From Paenibacillus rubinfantis (GTDB lineage Bacteria > Bacillota > Bacilli > Paenibacillales > Paenibacillaceae), in the NCBI RefSeq assembly GCF_001486505.1, contig NZ_LN909066.1, positions 1,344,452-1,408,451 of the forward strand: 64,000 bases of DNA, read 5' to 3'. Shown in pieces: positions 52,988 through 61,164 of this stretch. The notes beneath the pieces are model-generated. The model searched no databases. It saw only the letters and a list, made by a program, of their open reading frames with translations, and was not told the origin of the DNA. Position 1 is the first letter of the stretch. Each line of letters starts with the position of its first letter. A program made the position numbers and the translations under genes.

Positions 52988-53063
52988 CGTTGTTACCTCT
53001 CCTTTTTGATCGCATGAAGAAAGTAAATATTTACTAGGATGGAACTATCGTATCATATCTAAT

Positions 53064-53084
53064 TGAGAATGAAAATCATTATTA
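53064..53084 (-). promoter_or_regulatory. Fur box upstream of the ferredoxin-NADP reductase gene
   Basis: Bases 53065-53083 (GAGAATGAAAATCATTATT) match the classical 19-bp Fur consensus at 16 positions. Two overlapping 7-1-7 motifs (TGAGAATGAAAATCA and TGAAAATCATTATTA) are present, 77 bp or more upstream of the start codon at 52987. Confidence 0.8.
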
Positions 53085-53101
53085 TTTAAAATCGTACCTT
53101 T

Positions 53102-53812
53102 TTACCTAAAAAGCGAATCCTTCCCCGACTGCGACTGGCTGCCGCGGATGAAGTATTCGTAACGACCGAAATTCCGCATCGCTTTGTCATCCCGTTGCCA
53201 AACCCATTCCATCAGCTCGGATTGGCAGCGATGGGCGCGAAAAGCGGCCAACTTGGCCTTCAGATGGTCTTGCACCTCTACCCGAACGATGTCGCCTGGA
53301 GTGTAGCCGTACTTGTCCGGCTGAAGCATCATGTCGCCAAAGGAGACAAAATACAGCGAACCTTGCCCATACCGGCGGAAAGCTGCTGTTGTCACTTTAC
53401 CAATCGCACAATGGTCCGGGTGCCCGCCTAATGTCTCGTGGAAGGTGATGACCACCTCGGGCTGGAGTTCTTGCATCAATGCTTCGATTCGACCGATCAG
53501 CTGCTCCTCGTTGATGAACTCGACTGTTTTGTCGCGGATATCGAGAAACTTCAGTTCGTGTACGCCCAAATGAGCACACGCCTGACGCAGCTCGATTTCC
53601 CGGGCCGCCGCAAGCGTCTCCCGGTTTAAGTATGGCGGATTGCCCATGCGCCGCCCCATTTCGCCGCGGGTTGCGCTCACCACCGTAATTTCCACGCCTT
53701 CCGCCGCATATTTGGCCAACGAGCCGCCGCAGATAAACGACTCATCGTCCGGATGAGCAAATACCGCCAGCATTTTACGTCCCTTTGTGCTTGTCGAATG
53801 GTTGGTATTCAT
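53102..53812 (-). CDS. bshB2: Bacillithiol biosynthesis deacetylase BshB2
   Basis: The 236-residue zinc enzyme of the PIG-L/LmbE family removes acetyl from GlcNAc-malate in bacillithiol synthesis and may also act on bacillithiol conjugates. Zinc-binding motifs are VFAHPDDESF near residue 19 and the HPDH of GGHPDHCAIG near residue 130; ATRGEMGRRMG is typical. Its start overlaps the stop of yojF by four bases, the same pairing as yojF-yojG (bshB2) in B. subtilis. Confidence 0.88.
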   Translation of the reverse strand: MNTNHSTSTKGRKMLAVFAHPDDESFICGGSLAKYAAEGVEITVVSATRGEMGRRMGNPPYLNRETLAAAREIELRQACAHLGVHELKFLDIRDKTVEFINEEQLIGRIEALMQELQPEVVITFHETLGGHPDHCAIGKVTTAAFRRYGQGSLYFVSFGDMMLQPDKYGYTPGDIVRVEVQDHLKAKLAAFRAHRCQSELMEWVWQRDDKAMRNFGRYEYFIRGSQSQSGKDSLFR

Positions 53813-54120
53813 TCCGGAAACGGCCCCCTTCCTAAATGCAGCGCAACGTCCATCCGTCCCCGGTCGTCAAAGCCCTCCAGGAGGAGACGTCCTTGCTCAT
53901 CCAGCTCGAGATGTGTCAACCCTTCGATTCGCAGCCACCCATGGCCGTCAAACCGCAGAGCAACGCGATAAGGTCCTTCACCGGCGATAAACGCATCGGT
54001 CAGGTTCACCTTGAAATTGCGAACAAACAAATAGGAAGTAGCTTCGCTATGCAGATACACGTCGGATCCAACAAAAGCGTTCAGCATTTCTTCCGCACGC
54101 TTCTTCTCAATCAGATTCAT
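53809..54120 (-). CDS. yojF: YojF-family protein (DUF1806)
   Basis: The 103-residue protein starts MNLIEKKRAEEMLNAFVGSD and includes VYLHSEATSYLFVRNFKVN and YRVALRFDGHGWLRIEGLTH, the all-beta fold of the YojF/DUF1806 family. It is encoded directly before bshB2 with a four-base overlap, as in Bacillus, so a shared role with bacillithiol is likely, though its biochemical function is unknown. Confidence 0.85.
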   Translation of the reverse strand: MNLIEKKRAEEMLNAFVGSDVYLHSEATSYLFVRNFKVNLTDAFIAGEGPYRVALRFDGHGWLRIEGLTHLELDEQGRLLLEGFDDRGRMDVALHLGRGPFPE

Positions 54121-54217
54121 GTTGGTTTGCAGTCCTTTTCGTTGGAATTTGGAGCTATCGAAATCACAGTAACTATTATACGCTCAGAGTCTTGTTGCAC
54201 AAGTGACTTTTCCCCGC

Positions 54218-54263
54218 TTGACAGGATGCCTTAAATTGATTATAAATAAATTGTAGACAATTT
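54218..54263 (+). promoter_or_regulatory. Sigma-A promoter with a 16-bp palindromic operator
   Basis: TTGACA (54218-54223), a 17-bp spacer and TATAAA (54241-54246) make a near-consensus promoter. Directly downstream, AAATTGT-AG-ACAATTT (54248-54263) is a perfect palindrome covering the expected start of transcription, so a repressor probably controls the gene. Confidence 0.7.
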
Positions 54264-54305
54264 AATTTTATAAAATACAAAACTTTCTAAAGGATGTGTG
54301 TTGGG

Positions 54306-54650
54306 ATGAGAATAGAAATGACGGACCTCACGAAAGCAAAGCTGCAACAAAGCCTGGGAGGTCGGCCGGGGTACTTCAAGCTGGTCGGCGAATCCGAAGG
54401 GTGCAGCGCAGCCGGCGTCTATTCGCTGCATTTGATCAGCGAGCCGCTCCCCACTGACATCACCTTTGAATCGGGCGGCCTCACCTTTTTAGTGGATCGC
54501 CAACAAGAAATTCTGTTTGATGACGTCATGCGATTGCTTGCTCATGATCAGTTCCCCACTTACCGTTTGAGCAGCGATTCGATGTTATACAGCAACAACG
54601 TCGTACTGAAGGAGAAACGCGTCGCCGCTCTTAGCGAAGCCCTTCGCTAA
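54306..54650 (+). CDS. HesB/IscA-like (Fe-S biosynthesis family, YqkB-like) protein
   Basis: The 114-residue protein (MRIEMTDLTKAKLQQSLGG) has the strand pattern of the Fe-S_biosyn family: GYFKLVGESEGCSAAGVYSL, PTDITFESGGLTFLVDRQQ, SDSMLYSNNVVLK. Only one Cys is present (SEGCSA), not the three of A-type scaffold proteins, so it probably does not carry a cluster, like YqkB/YneR proteins. ATG 54306 is tentative; ATG 54294 is directly adjacent to the AAAGG site. Confidence 0.7.
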   Translation: MRIEMTDLTKAKLQQSLGGRPGYFKLVGESEGCSAAGVYSLHLISEPLPTDITFESGGLTFLVDRQQEILFDDVMRLLAHDQFPTYRLSSDSMLYSNNVVLKEKRVAALSEALR

Positions 54651-54680
54651 CGCCAGGTATTCCTATTCCTTTCCGCTTTC

Positions 54681-54713
54681 GGCTGCCGGGATTCATGACC
54701 CGGCGGCCTTTTT
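54681..54713 (+). terminator. Terminator after the YqkB-like gene
   Basis: GGC-GCCGGG and CCCGGC-GCC pair around ATTCATGA and are followed by TTTTT. Confidence 0.8.
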
Positions 54714-54879
54714 GGCTGTTCTCCCCCCACGCATCACCGTACTCTTGAAACCGTCGTCCTTCTATGTCACAATGATGGGGGCATCCGCGCCCTTTGCGCA
54801 ACCGTAGGGGCTCGTCCTATACATAACGGCCCGGGTGAACCCATCATCTATTCCTATACCCTTAAGGAGGATCCGACGA

Positions 54880-55797
54880 ATGAAGACGATTAAGCTTGGA
54901 ACAAGCACGCTGGAAGTCCCCGTCATCGCTGTCGGCTGCATGCGTATCAATTCGCTGGACAAAGCCGAAGCGGAACGTTTCGTGCAAACCGCGCTGGAAG
55001 AAGGGGCTAATTTCTTCGACCACGCGGATATATATGGAGGCGGCTCCTGCGAGGAGATCTTCGCCGATGCGATCCACATGAACCCGGAGATTCGGGAGAA
55101 AATCATCCTGCAATCAAAATGCGGCATCCGCCAAGGCTCCTTCGATTTCTCGAAAGAGCATATTTTGTCGTCCGTGGACGGCATTCTGAAACGGCTGAAA
55201 ACCGAGTATCTTGATGTGTTGTTGCTGCATCGTCCAGATGCTCTGGTCGAACCCGAAGAGGTTGCTGAAGCGTTTGACCAACTGCATACGGCAGGGAAAG
55301 TGCGCCACTTCGGCGTCTCCAACCAGAACCCGATGCAAATTCAACTGTTGCAAAAATACGTTAAACAACCGATCGTTGCCAATCAGCTGCAACTCAGCAT
55401 CACGAACACAACGATGATTTCGGCCGGCATTAACGTGAATATGGAAAATGAAGCCGCCGTTAACCGCGACGGTAGCGTGTTAGACTTCTGCCGGTTAAAC
55501 GACATCACGATCCAACCGTGGTCGCCGTTCCAATACGGGTTCTTCGAAGGTGTTTTCCTCGGCAACGAGAAGTTCCCTGAGCTGAACCAAAAAATCGACG
55601 AAATCGCTGCGAAATACGGCGTCACGAACACAACCATCGCCATCGCGTGGCTGCTGCGCCACCCGGCGCAAATGCAGCCGGTGATCGGGACGATGAACAT
55701 CGACCGTTTGAAGGATTGTATCAAAGCTGGCGAGATTCGCTTGACCCGCGAGGAATGGTACGAAATTTACCGCGCGGCGGGGAACATTTTGCCGTAA
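54880..55797 (+). CDS. Aldo/keto reductase (YdhF-like)
   Basis: The 305-residue NADPH-dependent oxidoreductase has catalytic Asp and Tyr in FFDHADIYGGGSCEE, Lys in LQSKCGIRQG and His in LLLHRPDALVEP; the phosphate-binding C-terminus is VIGTMNIDRL. ATG 54880 is chosen because AAGGAGG precedes it by nine bases; the frame extends 15 codons upstream without one. It is followed by a strong terminator. It resembles E. coli YdhF; substrate unknown. Confidence 0.87.
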   Translation: MKTIKLGTSTLEVPVIAVGCMRINSLDKAEAERFVQTALEEGANFFDHADIYGGGSCEEIFADAIHMNPEIREKIILQSKCGIRQGSFDFSKEHILSSVDGILKRLKTEYLDVLLLHRPDALVEPEEVAEAFDQLHTAGKVRHFGVSNQNPMQIQLLQKYVKQPIVANQLQLSITNTTMISAGINVNMENEAAVNRDGSVLDFCRLNDITIQPWSPFQYGFFEGVFLGNEKFPELNQKIDEIAAKYGVTNTTIAIAWLLRHPAQMQPVIGTMNIDRLKDCIKAGEIRLTREEWYEIYRAAGNILP

Positions 55798-55816
55798 AGC
55801 GAGTTGTCCTTTAACG

Positions 55817-55860
55817 AAACAACCTAAGCCCTGTTTCTTACGGACTTAGGTTGTTTTTTT
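55817..55860 (+). terminator. Terminator after the aldo/keto reductase gene
   Basis: AAACAACCTAAG and CTTAGGTTGTTT form a perfect 12-bp stem followed by TTTTTT. Confidence 0.88.
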
Positions 55861-55889
55861 GCCAAATTACCTTGAAAGGAGGCGTTGGT

Positions 55890-57101
55890 ATTTCTACCAA
55901 TAGTACGCCGATTCAGCTCAGCCGTTTCCTGGTGTTGACCATGGCCGTAACCGCCGGGATCGCCGTAGCGAACCTTTATTACATCCAGCCGCTGCTGGCG
56001 GAAATCGCCGCGGCGTTTCACGTCACACAAGCCCAGGTCGGGATTGCCGCCACCTTGACCCAAGTCGGCTATGCCCTGGGGATGCTGATGATCCTGCCTC
56101 TGGCCGACATTCGCGAGAAAAAATCGCTTATCCTGATCATGCTCGGCTGCTCTGCCGGCGCCTTGCTGTTTCTGGCGTTCGCTTGGAACAGCATCATGCT
56201 GAGCATCGCCTCCTTCGCCGTGGGCTTCACTTCGGTTGTGCCTCAGCTGATCGTGCCCCTCGCCGCGCAGTTGGCCGATCCAAAGGAGCGCGGTCGAATC
56301 ATCGGCACCGTCATGAGCGGACTGTTGATCGGGATCCTTGTCTCCCGAACGTTCAGCGGACTCGTTGGCGAATATTTCGGTTGGCCGGCCGTTTATTTTA
56401 TCGCCTCTGGACTGATGATCCTTCTGGCCTTGTTCTTAGCGTTCCGCCTGCCTAAATCCCCGTCCACGACAACGGCCGGGTATGGGGAGCTGTTCCGCTC
56501 GATGGCTTCGCTCATCAAGGAGTTGCCGCTGCTTCGCGAAGCGTCGCTGAACGGCGGCATGATGTTCGCCGCCTTCAGCGTATTCTGGACGACGCTGTCG
56601 TTCCTGCTGGCCGAACCACGCTACGGCCTTGGGCCTGACGCGGCCGGTCTGTTCGGCTTGATCGGCGTCGTCGGGGCCCTGGCCGCTCCGGTTGCCGGGC
56701 GGATGGCCGACCAGCGCAGCCCGCGCTTCACCATCGGCATCGGCATGGTCGCGGTGATCCTCGCCTACGTCTGCCTGCTTGGCTTCGGCTACGTCCTGGC
56801 GGGCCTGGTTGTCGGCGTGATCCTGCTTGATCTCGGCGTCCAATCGACACAGATCTCCAACCAGGCCCGCATTCACGCCATCAGTGACGAGGCCCGCAAC
56901 CGGATCAATACGATCTACATGGTTTCGTATTTTGTCGGCGGGGCGCTTGGCTCCGGGATCGGCTCGTTCAGCTACGCGCATTTCGGCTGGACCGGCGTGT
57001 GCGTTGCCGGCTTACTGACGCAGCTCGTCGCCGTGTACGCCCAAGTGCACGGACGGCGGCGCGAGCAGCGGTTGTCGCTGGCCGAACGGAACGGAACGTA
57101 A
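55890..57101 (+). CDS. MFS transporter, probable drug efflux; likely ATT start
   Basis: The protein of about 403 residues has twelve hydrophobic segments and the MFS loop motif LADIREKKSLI after the second helix; it resembles DHA1-type proton-coupled efflux pumps (LTMAVTAGIAVANLYYIQPL, GFTSVVPQLIVPLAAQLAD). The only strong ribosome site, AAAGGAGG at 55875-55882, is followed by ATT at 55890 and no ATG, GTG or TTG in frame at the right distance; a TTG at 55851 lies inside the preceding terminator. A rare ATT start or a base error are the options. The substrate is unknown. Confidence 0.82.
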   Translation: MSTNSTPIQLSRFLVLTMAVTAGIAVANLYYIQPLLAEIAAAFHVTQAQVGIAATLTQVGYALGMLMILPLADIREKKSLILIMLGCSAGALLFLAFAWNSIMLSIASFAVGFTSVVPQLIVPLAAQLADPKERGRIIGTVMSGLLIGILVSRTFSGLVGEYFGWPAVYFIASGLMILLALFLAFRLPKSPSTTTAGYGELFRSMASLIKELPLLREASLNGGMMFAAFSVFWTTLSFLLAEPRYGLGPDAAGLFGLIGVVGALAAPVAGRMADQRSPRFTIGIGMVAVILAYVCLLGFGYVLAGLVVGVILLDLGVQSTQISNQARIHAISDEARNRINTIYMVSYFVGGALGSGIGSFSYAHFGWTGVCVAGLLTQLVAVYAQVHGRRREQRLSLAERNGT

Positions 57102-57102
57102 A

Positions 57103-57169
57103 GACCTTATTCCGCTTTTCTCTCGCTCCATCCGGCGAACTGGAGGGAATAAGGTCCCTCCAGTTCGCC
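57103..57169 (+). other. Nested alternative hairpins after the MFS gene
   Basis: GGCGAACTGGAGGGA and TCCCTCCAGTTCGCC form a perfect 15-bp stem with loop ATAAGG. An upstream copy, GACCTTATTCC (57103), can instead pair with GGAATAAGGTC (57146), which overlaps the loop and the stem edges. No T run follows. Confidence 0.55.
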
Positions 57170-57246
57170 GCCAACGATGCTTGCTTCGTAAATTACCGAT
57201 ACCCAGTGCTCCGCTTGTTCCGGTCGGATCGTCTCCGCCGTACCGC

Positions 57247-57510
57247 GTTATCCAGATCCATTTGGGCGACCTGTCCGGGACAAAAGGGATCTTCGAGAAC
57301 TACAACGGCCGTCCAACCTTTACGGTCAAAGACCTGCCGCTGTTCTGGGTGAACAAGGAAGGTACGCGGTTCGTCGACGAAGGGGTCGTATACGACAACG
57401 TGCTGTGGGGAAATGCCGCTTACTCCGTTGGCGGGGAATATTTTGCCGTCCTTGACCAAGCTACCGTGGATAAGCTGACCAAAGAGGGCAGCGATCTGTG
57501 CGGTACTCCG
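57247..57510 (+). pseudogene. Remnant of an FAD-dependent fumarate reductase-like flavoprotein
   Basis: About 85 codons encode a segment (IQIHLGDLSGTKGIFENYN, LFWVNKEGTRFVDEGVVYDN, EYFAVLDQATVDKLTKEG) that belongs to the middle of FAD-binding-2 dehydrogenases of about 500 residues. The N-terminal FAD motif and the C-terminal part are absent, and the flanking translation is unrelated. No start or binding site is seen. Such flavoproteins are often beside a TetR gene, as here, so a former two-gene module has decayed by deletion. Confidence 0.75.
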
Positions 57511-57563
57511 GACGTATCGCCGGGGAGCATGCCGCTGCCCATAAATAACCCGGGCCTAAAAAG

Positions 57564-57609
57564 AAACAACCCGTTCCTCCGCAGCAGACTGCGGGGAAAC
57601 GGGTTGTTT
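57564..57609 (-). terminator. Terminator after the TetR-family gene
   Basis: AAACAACCCGTT and AACGGGTTGTTT enclose an inner CCGCAG/CTGCGG hairpin; on the minus strand TCTTTTT follows. It lies nine bases beyond the regulator's stop. Confidence 0.82.
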
Positions 57610-57617
57610 GCTTTGGC

Positions 57618-58205
57618 TTATCGCACACGGATCGCGTTCATCATAAATTCGAAGTAGTTCATGCCTTCCTGCATCAAGTCGTAGCTTTCGCTGTCGGCGA
57701 TCCAATAGCGGACCAGACCCAGATTGCCGTCCGACCAGTAATGGCCGATTTTTTCCGGATTCAGATCTTGGCGGAAAGCCCCCTGTGTTTGCCCCAGCCG
57801 GATATAACACTCAATAAAGCTGTTATGCAGGTCGGAGACGTCCCCGCTGGAGAACTTTACCGTATGGATGATTTTGAAGATTTCCCGCGACATCGCCGGC
57901 CCGCATTCCATAACCGTACGAAAATACAGTCGGGTATACTCCCGCAGCTGCGGCTCCGCCGGTTGCTTCTCGTCAATCTCCAGGCCGTGGAACAAGCGGA
58001 CGTTGATGTCCTTCAGGATCTCGATCGCGATGTCGCTTTTGGAGCTAAAGTGGGTGTAAAACGAGCCTTTGGCCACCTCGCTTTTCTGGCAAATCTGCGA
58101 GACCGTGACCTCGTCATATCCATAAGTTGTAATCAGTTCAATGGAATTGCGTAAAATTTTCTCCTTGGTTTGCAGCGATTGCTGTTCCCTTTTTTTTAAT
58201 GCCAT
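57618..58205 (-). CDS. TetR-family transcriptional regulator
   Basis: The 195-residue protein has the TetR helix-turn-helix (VSQICQKSEVAKGSFYTHF near residues 35-55) and a helical effector domain. Its C-terminal part resembles regulators found beside fumarate-reductase-like flavoprotein genes, in line with the flavoprotein remnant next to it. The neighbouring MFS pump could be its present target. No operator is obvious upstream of 58205. Confidence 0.83.
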   Translation of the reverse strand: MALKKREQQSLQTKEKILRNSIELITTYGYDEVTVSQICQKSEVAKGSFYTHFSSKSDIAIEILKDINVRLFHGLEIDEKQPAEPQLREYTRLYFRTVMECGPAMSREIFKIIHTVKFSSGDVSDLHNSFIECYIRLGQTQGAFRQDLNPEKIGHYWSDGNLGLVRYWIADSESYDLMQEGMNYFEFMMNAIRVR

Positions 58206-58325
58206 GGTTTGCCCCTCATTACCCGGTTATCTCCTAACCGCAGCTCATCGTTTGATTCTGGTATCAGTGTAACGGATGTTTTGTGGGAGAGGCAAGTTCA
58301 GTTCGCTGCGGCGGCGGTTTTCAAG

Positions 58326-60050
58326 TTAGAATTTGAACTGCCCCACCATGTGATTCAAATCGTCAGCAATCTCCTTCATTTCGGCGGCCGAAGCGGACAC
58401 CTGCTCCATACTGGCCAATTGCTCCTCGGTAGAGGCCGAAATCTCCTCGGTCGACGCGGTGGATTCCTGTGCGATCGAAGAAATGCTTTCGATGGTGCCG
58501 ATCACTTCGTCCTTGTCGCGGTTGACTTGGGTGATGCCGTCGATCAGCTCCTGCATCCCTTCGATCATATAATGAATCGTCTGGTCGATCTGCCGGAACG
58601 CTTGGCCGGTCTCCCGTGACATCTCGCTCGTCTGGGTAATGACCTGGGTACCCTGTTGCATGTACTCCCGGGTCTTCGCTACCGCGGCGGCCACTTCCCT
58701 TGCCATCTCCTCGATCCCCTGCACCGAACCCGTCGTTTGTTCAGCCAGCTTACGGATTTGCTCGGCCACTACCGCGAACCCACGGCCTTGTTCGCCGGCT
58801 CTTGCGCTTTCGATCATCGCGTTCAGCGCCAGCAGATGAGTCTGCTCGGCAACTGCTTTGATCACCGTCGTCACCTGAGTGATCGATTCCGACTTAGCGC
58901 TGAGGTCGTTTACCTGCTCCTCGATGTTGATGGTTACTTCCGCGTTTTCGCGAATCGCCTTCTGCAGCTGTTTCATACTGGTCATCGTCGTTTGGTTAAC
59001 TTCCTGCGTCTGTTCAATGCTGAACTTCATCTGATCTGCCCGCGCGGTGAGCAACACGATTTCCTCCGCCAAGCTGTTAAGCCGGTCCAGTCCTTCCTGC
59101 GCATTCACCGCAAGGTCCCCCGAGCCCGACGCCAGCGCATCCGTCGCTGTGGAAATTTCCTTCGCCGCCTGTGAAGTCTCCCCGATCATAACCGAAAGCT
59201 GCTGCGAACCGGACGTGACCTGGCCGGCGCGGAGCTGGATGTTCTCCATCATCCCCCCCAACTTGCGGCGCATATGGGCTAGGTCTTCCGCCATTTTGCC
59301 GATTTCATCCTGGCTGTGGTGGTTAAAGGCTTCCGAGAAATCCCCCGCCCCATAACTCTTGATGCGCTTGGACATCATTGTAATCGGGCGGATCATCTTG
59401 CGTCCCATGAGCAATCCCAGACCAACCGCGAACAGCAGGATGACAAGTGAAATGATAATGGTCTCGATCAGCGCTTCGCGGATCTGCTCATACATGCTTT
59501 CCAGCGAAATCCCCACATTTAACGCGCCGGAGAGCTCGTTACTGTATGAAAAGTCCGTAGAGATGTTATACACCTTCTCTCCGCCGGCGGTCTCCAAAAT
59601 ATGACCCGTCGTTTCCTGATTGGCCACCACAGCGGTTAAATCCGTGTCCGTTGATGTTGCCGAAGCCGAAGCAATTGCGTCGGTTGCCCCTGCTTCGTCC
59701 CCTTGAATCTGGCTATTGTCCGATACGATCAAATTTCCTTGGACATCAGAAAGGGAGATATAAATGATGTTGCCTTGCCCTTCCTCCTTGATCGTCTGGA
59801 ACATTTGCTGCAGCTGCCCCCTATCCAGTAGCTCGTTGCTGATGATTTCCCGTTTGATATTGGTCACCAAGGTTGTCCCATCGCTTTTCATCTGGCTGGT
59901 CATCGATCTTTGCACCTCGTAGTAAGACACCAACGTGAAAGAGATGGCGCATACCATCATAAGCAGAACGATCATTCCCACCAGTTTGCCGATCAGCGAA
60001 CGAAACCTCAATCTCTTGAACCCTCGAAATGGATTACCTTGCCAAGACAT
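58326..60050 (-). CDS. Methyl-accepting chemotaxis protein
   Basis: The 574-residue chemoreceptor has a first membrane helix (LVGMIVLLMMVCAISFTLV), a Cache-like extracellular domain of about 150 residues, a second helix (IIISLVILLFAVGLGLLMG), HAMP and a signalling domain with tip sequence AVAEQTHLLALNAMIESARA. ATG 60050 is chosen for AAAGGTGG upstream; an earlier ATG at 60080 has none. It stands alone, divergent from the spore coat pair. Confidence 0.87.
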   Translation of the reverse strand: MSWQGNPFRGFKRLRFRSLIGKLVGMIVLLMMVCAISFTLVSYYEVQRSMTSQMKSDGTTLVTNIKREIISNELLDRGQLQQMFQTIKEEGQGNIIYISLSDVQGNLIVSDNSQIQGDEAGATDAIASASATSTDTDLTAVVANQETTGHILETAGGEKVYNISTDFSYSNELSGALNVGISLESMYEQIREALIETIIISLVILLFAVGLGLLMGRKMIRPITMMSKRIKSYGAGDFSEAFNHHSQDEIGKMAEDLAHMRRKLGGMMENIQLRAGQVTSGSQQLSVMIGETSQAAKEISTATDALASGSGDLAVNAQEGLDRLNSLAEEIVLLTARADQMKFSIEQTQEVNQTTMTSMKQLQKAIRENAEVTINIEEQVNDLSAKSESITQVTTVIKAVAEQTHLLALNAMIESARAGEQGRGFAVVAEQIRKLAEQTTGSVQGIEEMAREVAAAVAKTREYMQQGTQVITQTSEMSRETGQAFRQIDQTIHYMIEGMQELIDGITQVNRDKDEVIGTIESISSIAQESTASTEEISASTEEQLASMEQVSASAAEMKEIADDLNHMVGQFKF

Positions 60051-60382
60051 TATTATTCCACCTTTTAATTGAATTTTCATAGTTTAGAGCTTGTCAATAT
60101 GCTTGTAGAAATGTAATTAATACAAACCAAGAGCCATCTTTCTAATTTTAACAAAATTCGACATGATCACAGTGACTATTTTAATAGTTCACATGTCATG
60201 GTAATGAGGCCTCGGTCACATATGTAATATTGTACAAACCCCGAATCCCGGTACTTTCCGATCACCGTCACAATTTATTCACCATCCTGCACCTTTTTCA
60301 AAGGGAAAACATGCCGATCGCATGAATTGCCCCGATTTCGCAAACAATAACCAGCGAATACCAAAGGAAAGGAGCAGATGAC
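60051..60382. promoter_or_regulatory. AT-rich divergent intergenic region with a long imperfect palindrome
   Basis: Between the chemoreceptor (-) and spore coat genes (+), GTGACTATT and AATAGTTCAC around 60172-60192 form an inverted repeat that extends outward to CATGA/TCATG (about 60162-60200). A TTCGACA (Spo0A-box consensus on the minus strand) lies at 60157. No clear sigma-A or sigma-E/K promoter could be fixed. Confidence 0.4.
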
Positions 60383-60568
60383 ATGTCCCAAATCAACCAA
60401 CAGGAGCTGCAAAGCCTGCGGCACCTGATCGGCGCTCATGAAACGGCACATCAAAAAATGCTCACCTACGCGCAGCAGTCCGTCGATCCGCAGGTCAAGG
60501 CCTACTTTCAAAAGTCGGCCCAGGACGCGCAGAATACCAAACAACAGCTCATGTCATTTCTGAATTAG
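60383..60568 (+). CDS. Small CotF-like spore coat protein
   Basis: The 61-residue protein (SQINQQELQSLRHLIGAHE, VKAYFQKSAQDAQNTKQQL) is a two-helix half of the CotF/ferritin-like spore coat family. AAAGGAGC precedes the ATG. It is followed by the second coat gene after 16 bp. Such pairs are usual in Paenibacillus and Bacillus and are expressed in the mother cell during sporulation. Confidence 0.78.
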   Translation: MSQINQQELQSLRHLIGAHETAHQKMLTYAQQSVDPQVKAYFQKSAQDAQNTKQQLMSFLN

Positions 60569-60584
60569 GGAGGTACACCACACA

Positions 60585-60833
60585 ATGATGCAGGATAAAG
60601 AAATGGTGAACGACGCGTTGTCCATGGTTAAAAGCAGCCTGAACACTTACAGCAGCGTCATTTCGGAATGCGCCAATCTCCAGCTGAGATCCACCGTGCA
60701 GCAAATCCGCGATAACTGCGAGAAATCCCAGTACGAGCTGTTCCAGCTGGCCCAATCCAAAGGCTTCTACCAACCTGCGATGATGGCGGACAACCAGGAA
60801 GTGCAGCAAGTGAAATCACAGCTGGGCGGCTGA
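60585..60833 (+). CDS. CotF-family spore coat protein
   Basis: The 82-residue protein (NDALSMVKSSLNTYSSVISE, DNCEKSQYELFQLAQSKGFY, ending in AMMADNQEVQQVKSQL) carries the characteristic CotF C-terminal half (Y-x-P-A). GGGAGG precedes the start. It is co-transcribed with the gene before it, and a terminator follows. Confidence 0.82.
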   Translation: MMQDKEMVNDALSMVKSSLNTYSSVISECANLQLRSTVQQIRDNCEKSQYELFQLAQSKGFYQPAMMADNQEVQQVKSQLGG

Positions 60834-60863
60834 GTGATTCACTTGCCAGAAGTGAACGGCGGC

Positions 60864-60913
60864 AAAAAGAGCTTCTCTCCACCCGGAATTTGGGTGTAAG
60901 GAAGCTCTTTTTT
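60864..60913 (+). terminator. Terminator after the spore coat genes
   Basis: AAAAAGAGCTTC and GAAGCTCTTTTT enclose an inner CACCC/GGGTG hairpin and end in a T run. Confidence 0.88.
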
Positions 60914-60948
60914 ACGTTGAAGAAGGGCGCCAAGCCCGCCAAACCGCA

Positions 60949-61128
60949 AATGTGTTCGAAAAATCGAATACATTTCAGCGATTTCGGCGATTTTAGCGGA
61001 TTATATATGAAATTTCATATATATTCGCGCCTTTGGGGAGCCAAAACCCGATATGTATATGAAAAACCGAATAGAATCCGGCCTTTTGGGTTTCGGTGGC
61101 ATAATATATGCGAAAAATCGAATAGAAT
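60949..61128 (+). repeat. Four-palindrome composite element, copy D
   Basis: Units start at 60949, 61000, 61052 and 61103 (steps 51, 52, 51). Unit 2 core is TATATGAAATTTCATATA and unit 3 core TATATGAAAAACCGAATA, exactly as in A-C; units 1 and 4 are variants (TGTTCGAAAAATCGAATA, TATGCGAAAAATCGAATA). Separators resemble those of copy A (GCGATTT in the first, CCGG and TTTT in the third). It lies between convergent genes. Confidence 0.85.
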
Positions 61129-61164
61129 GGTTCCTCCGGTTACGTGGTTACGTGGTTCCTCTGG

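Noticed and set aside
60157..60163. Spo0A box (TTCGACA)
   Set aside because: A single seven-base match is expected by chance about once in 8 kb counting both strands; kept only as a remark.
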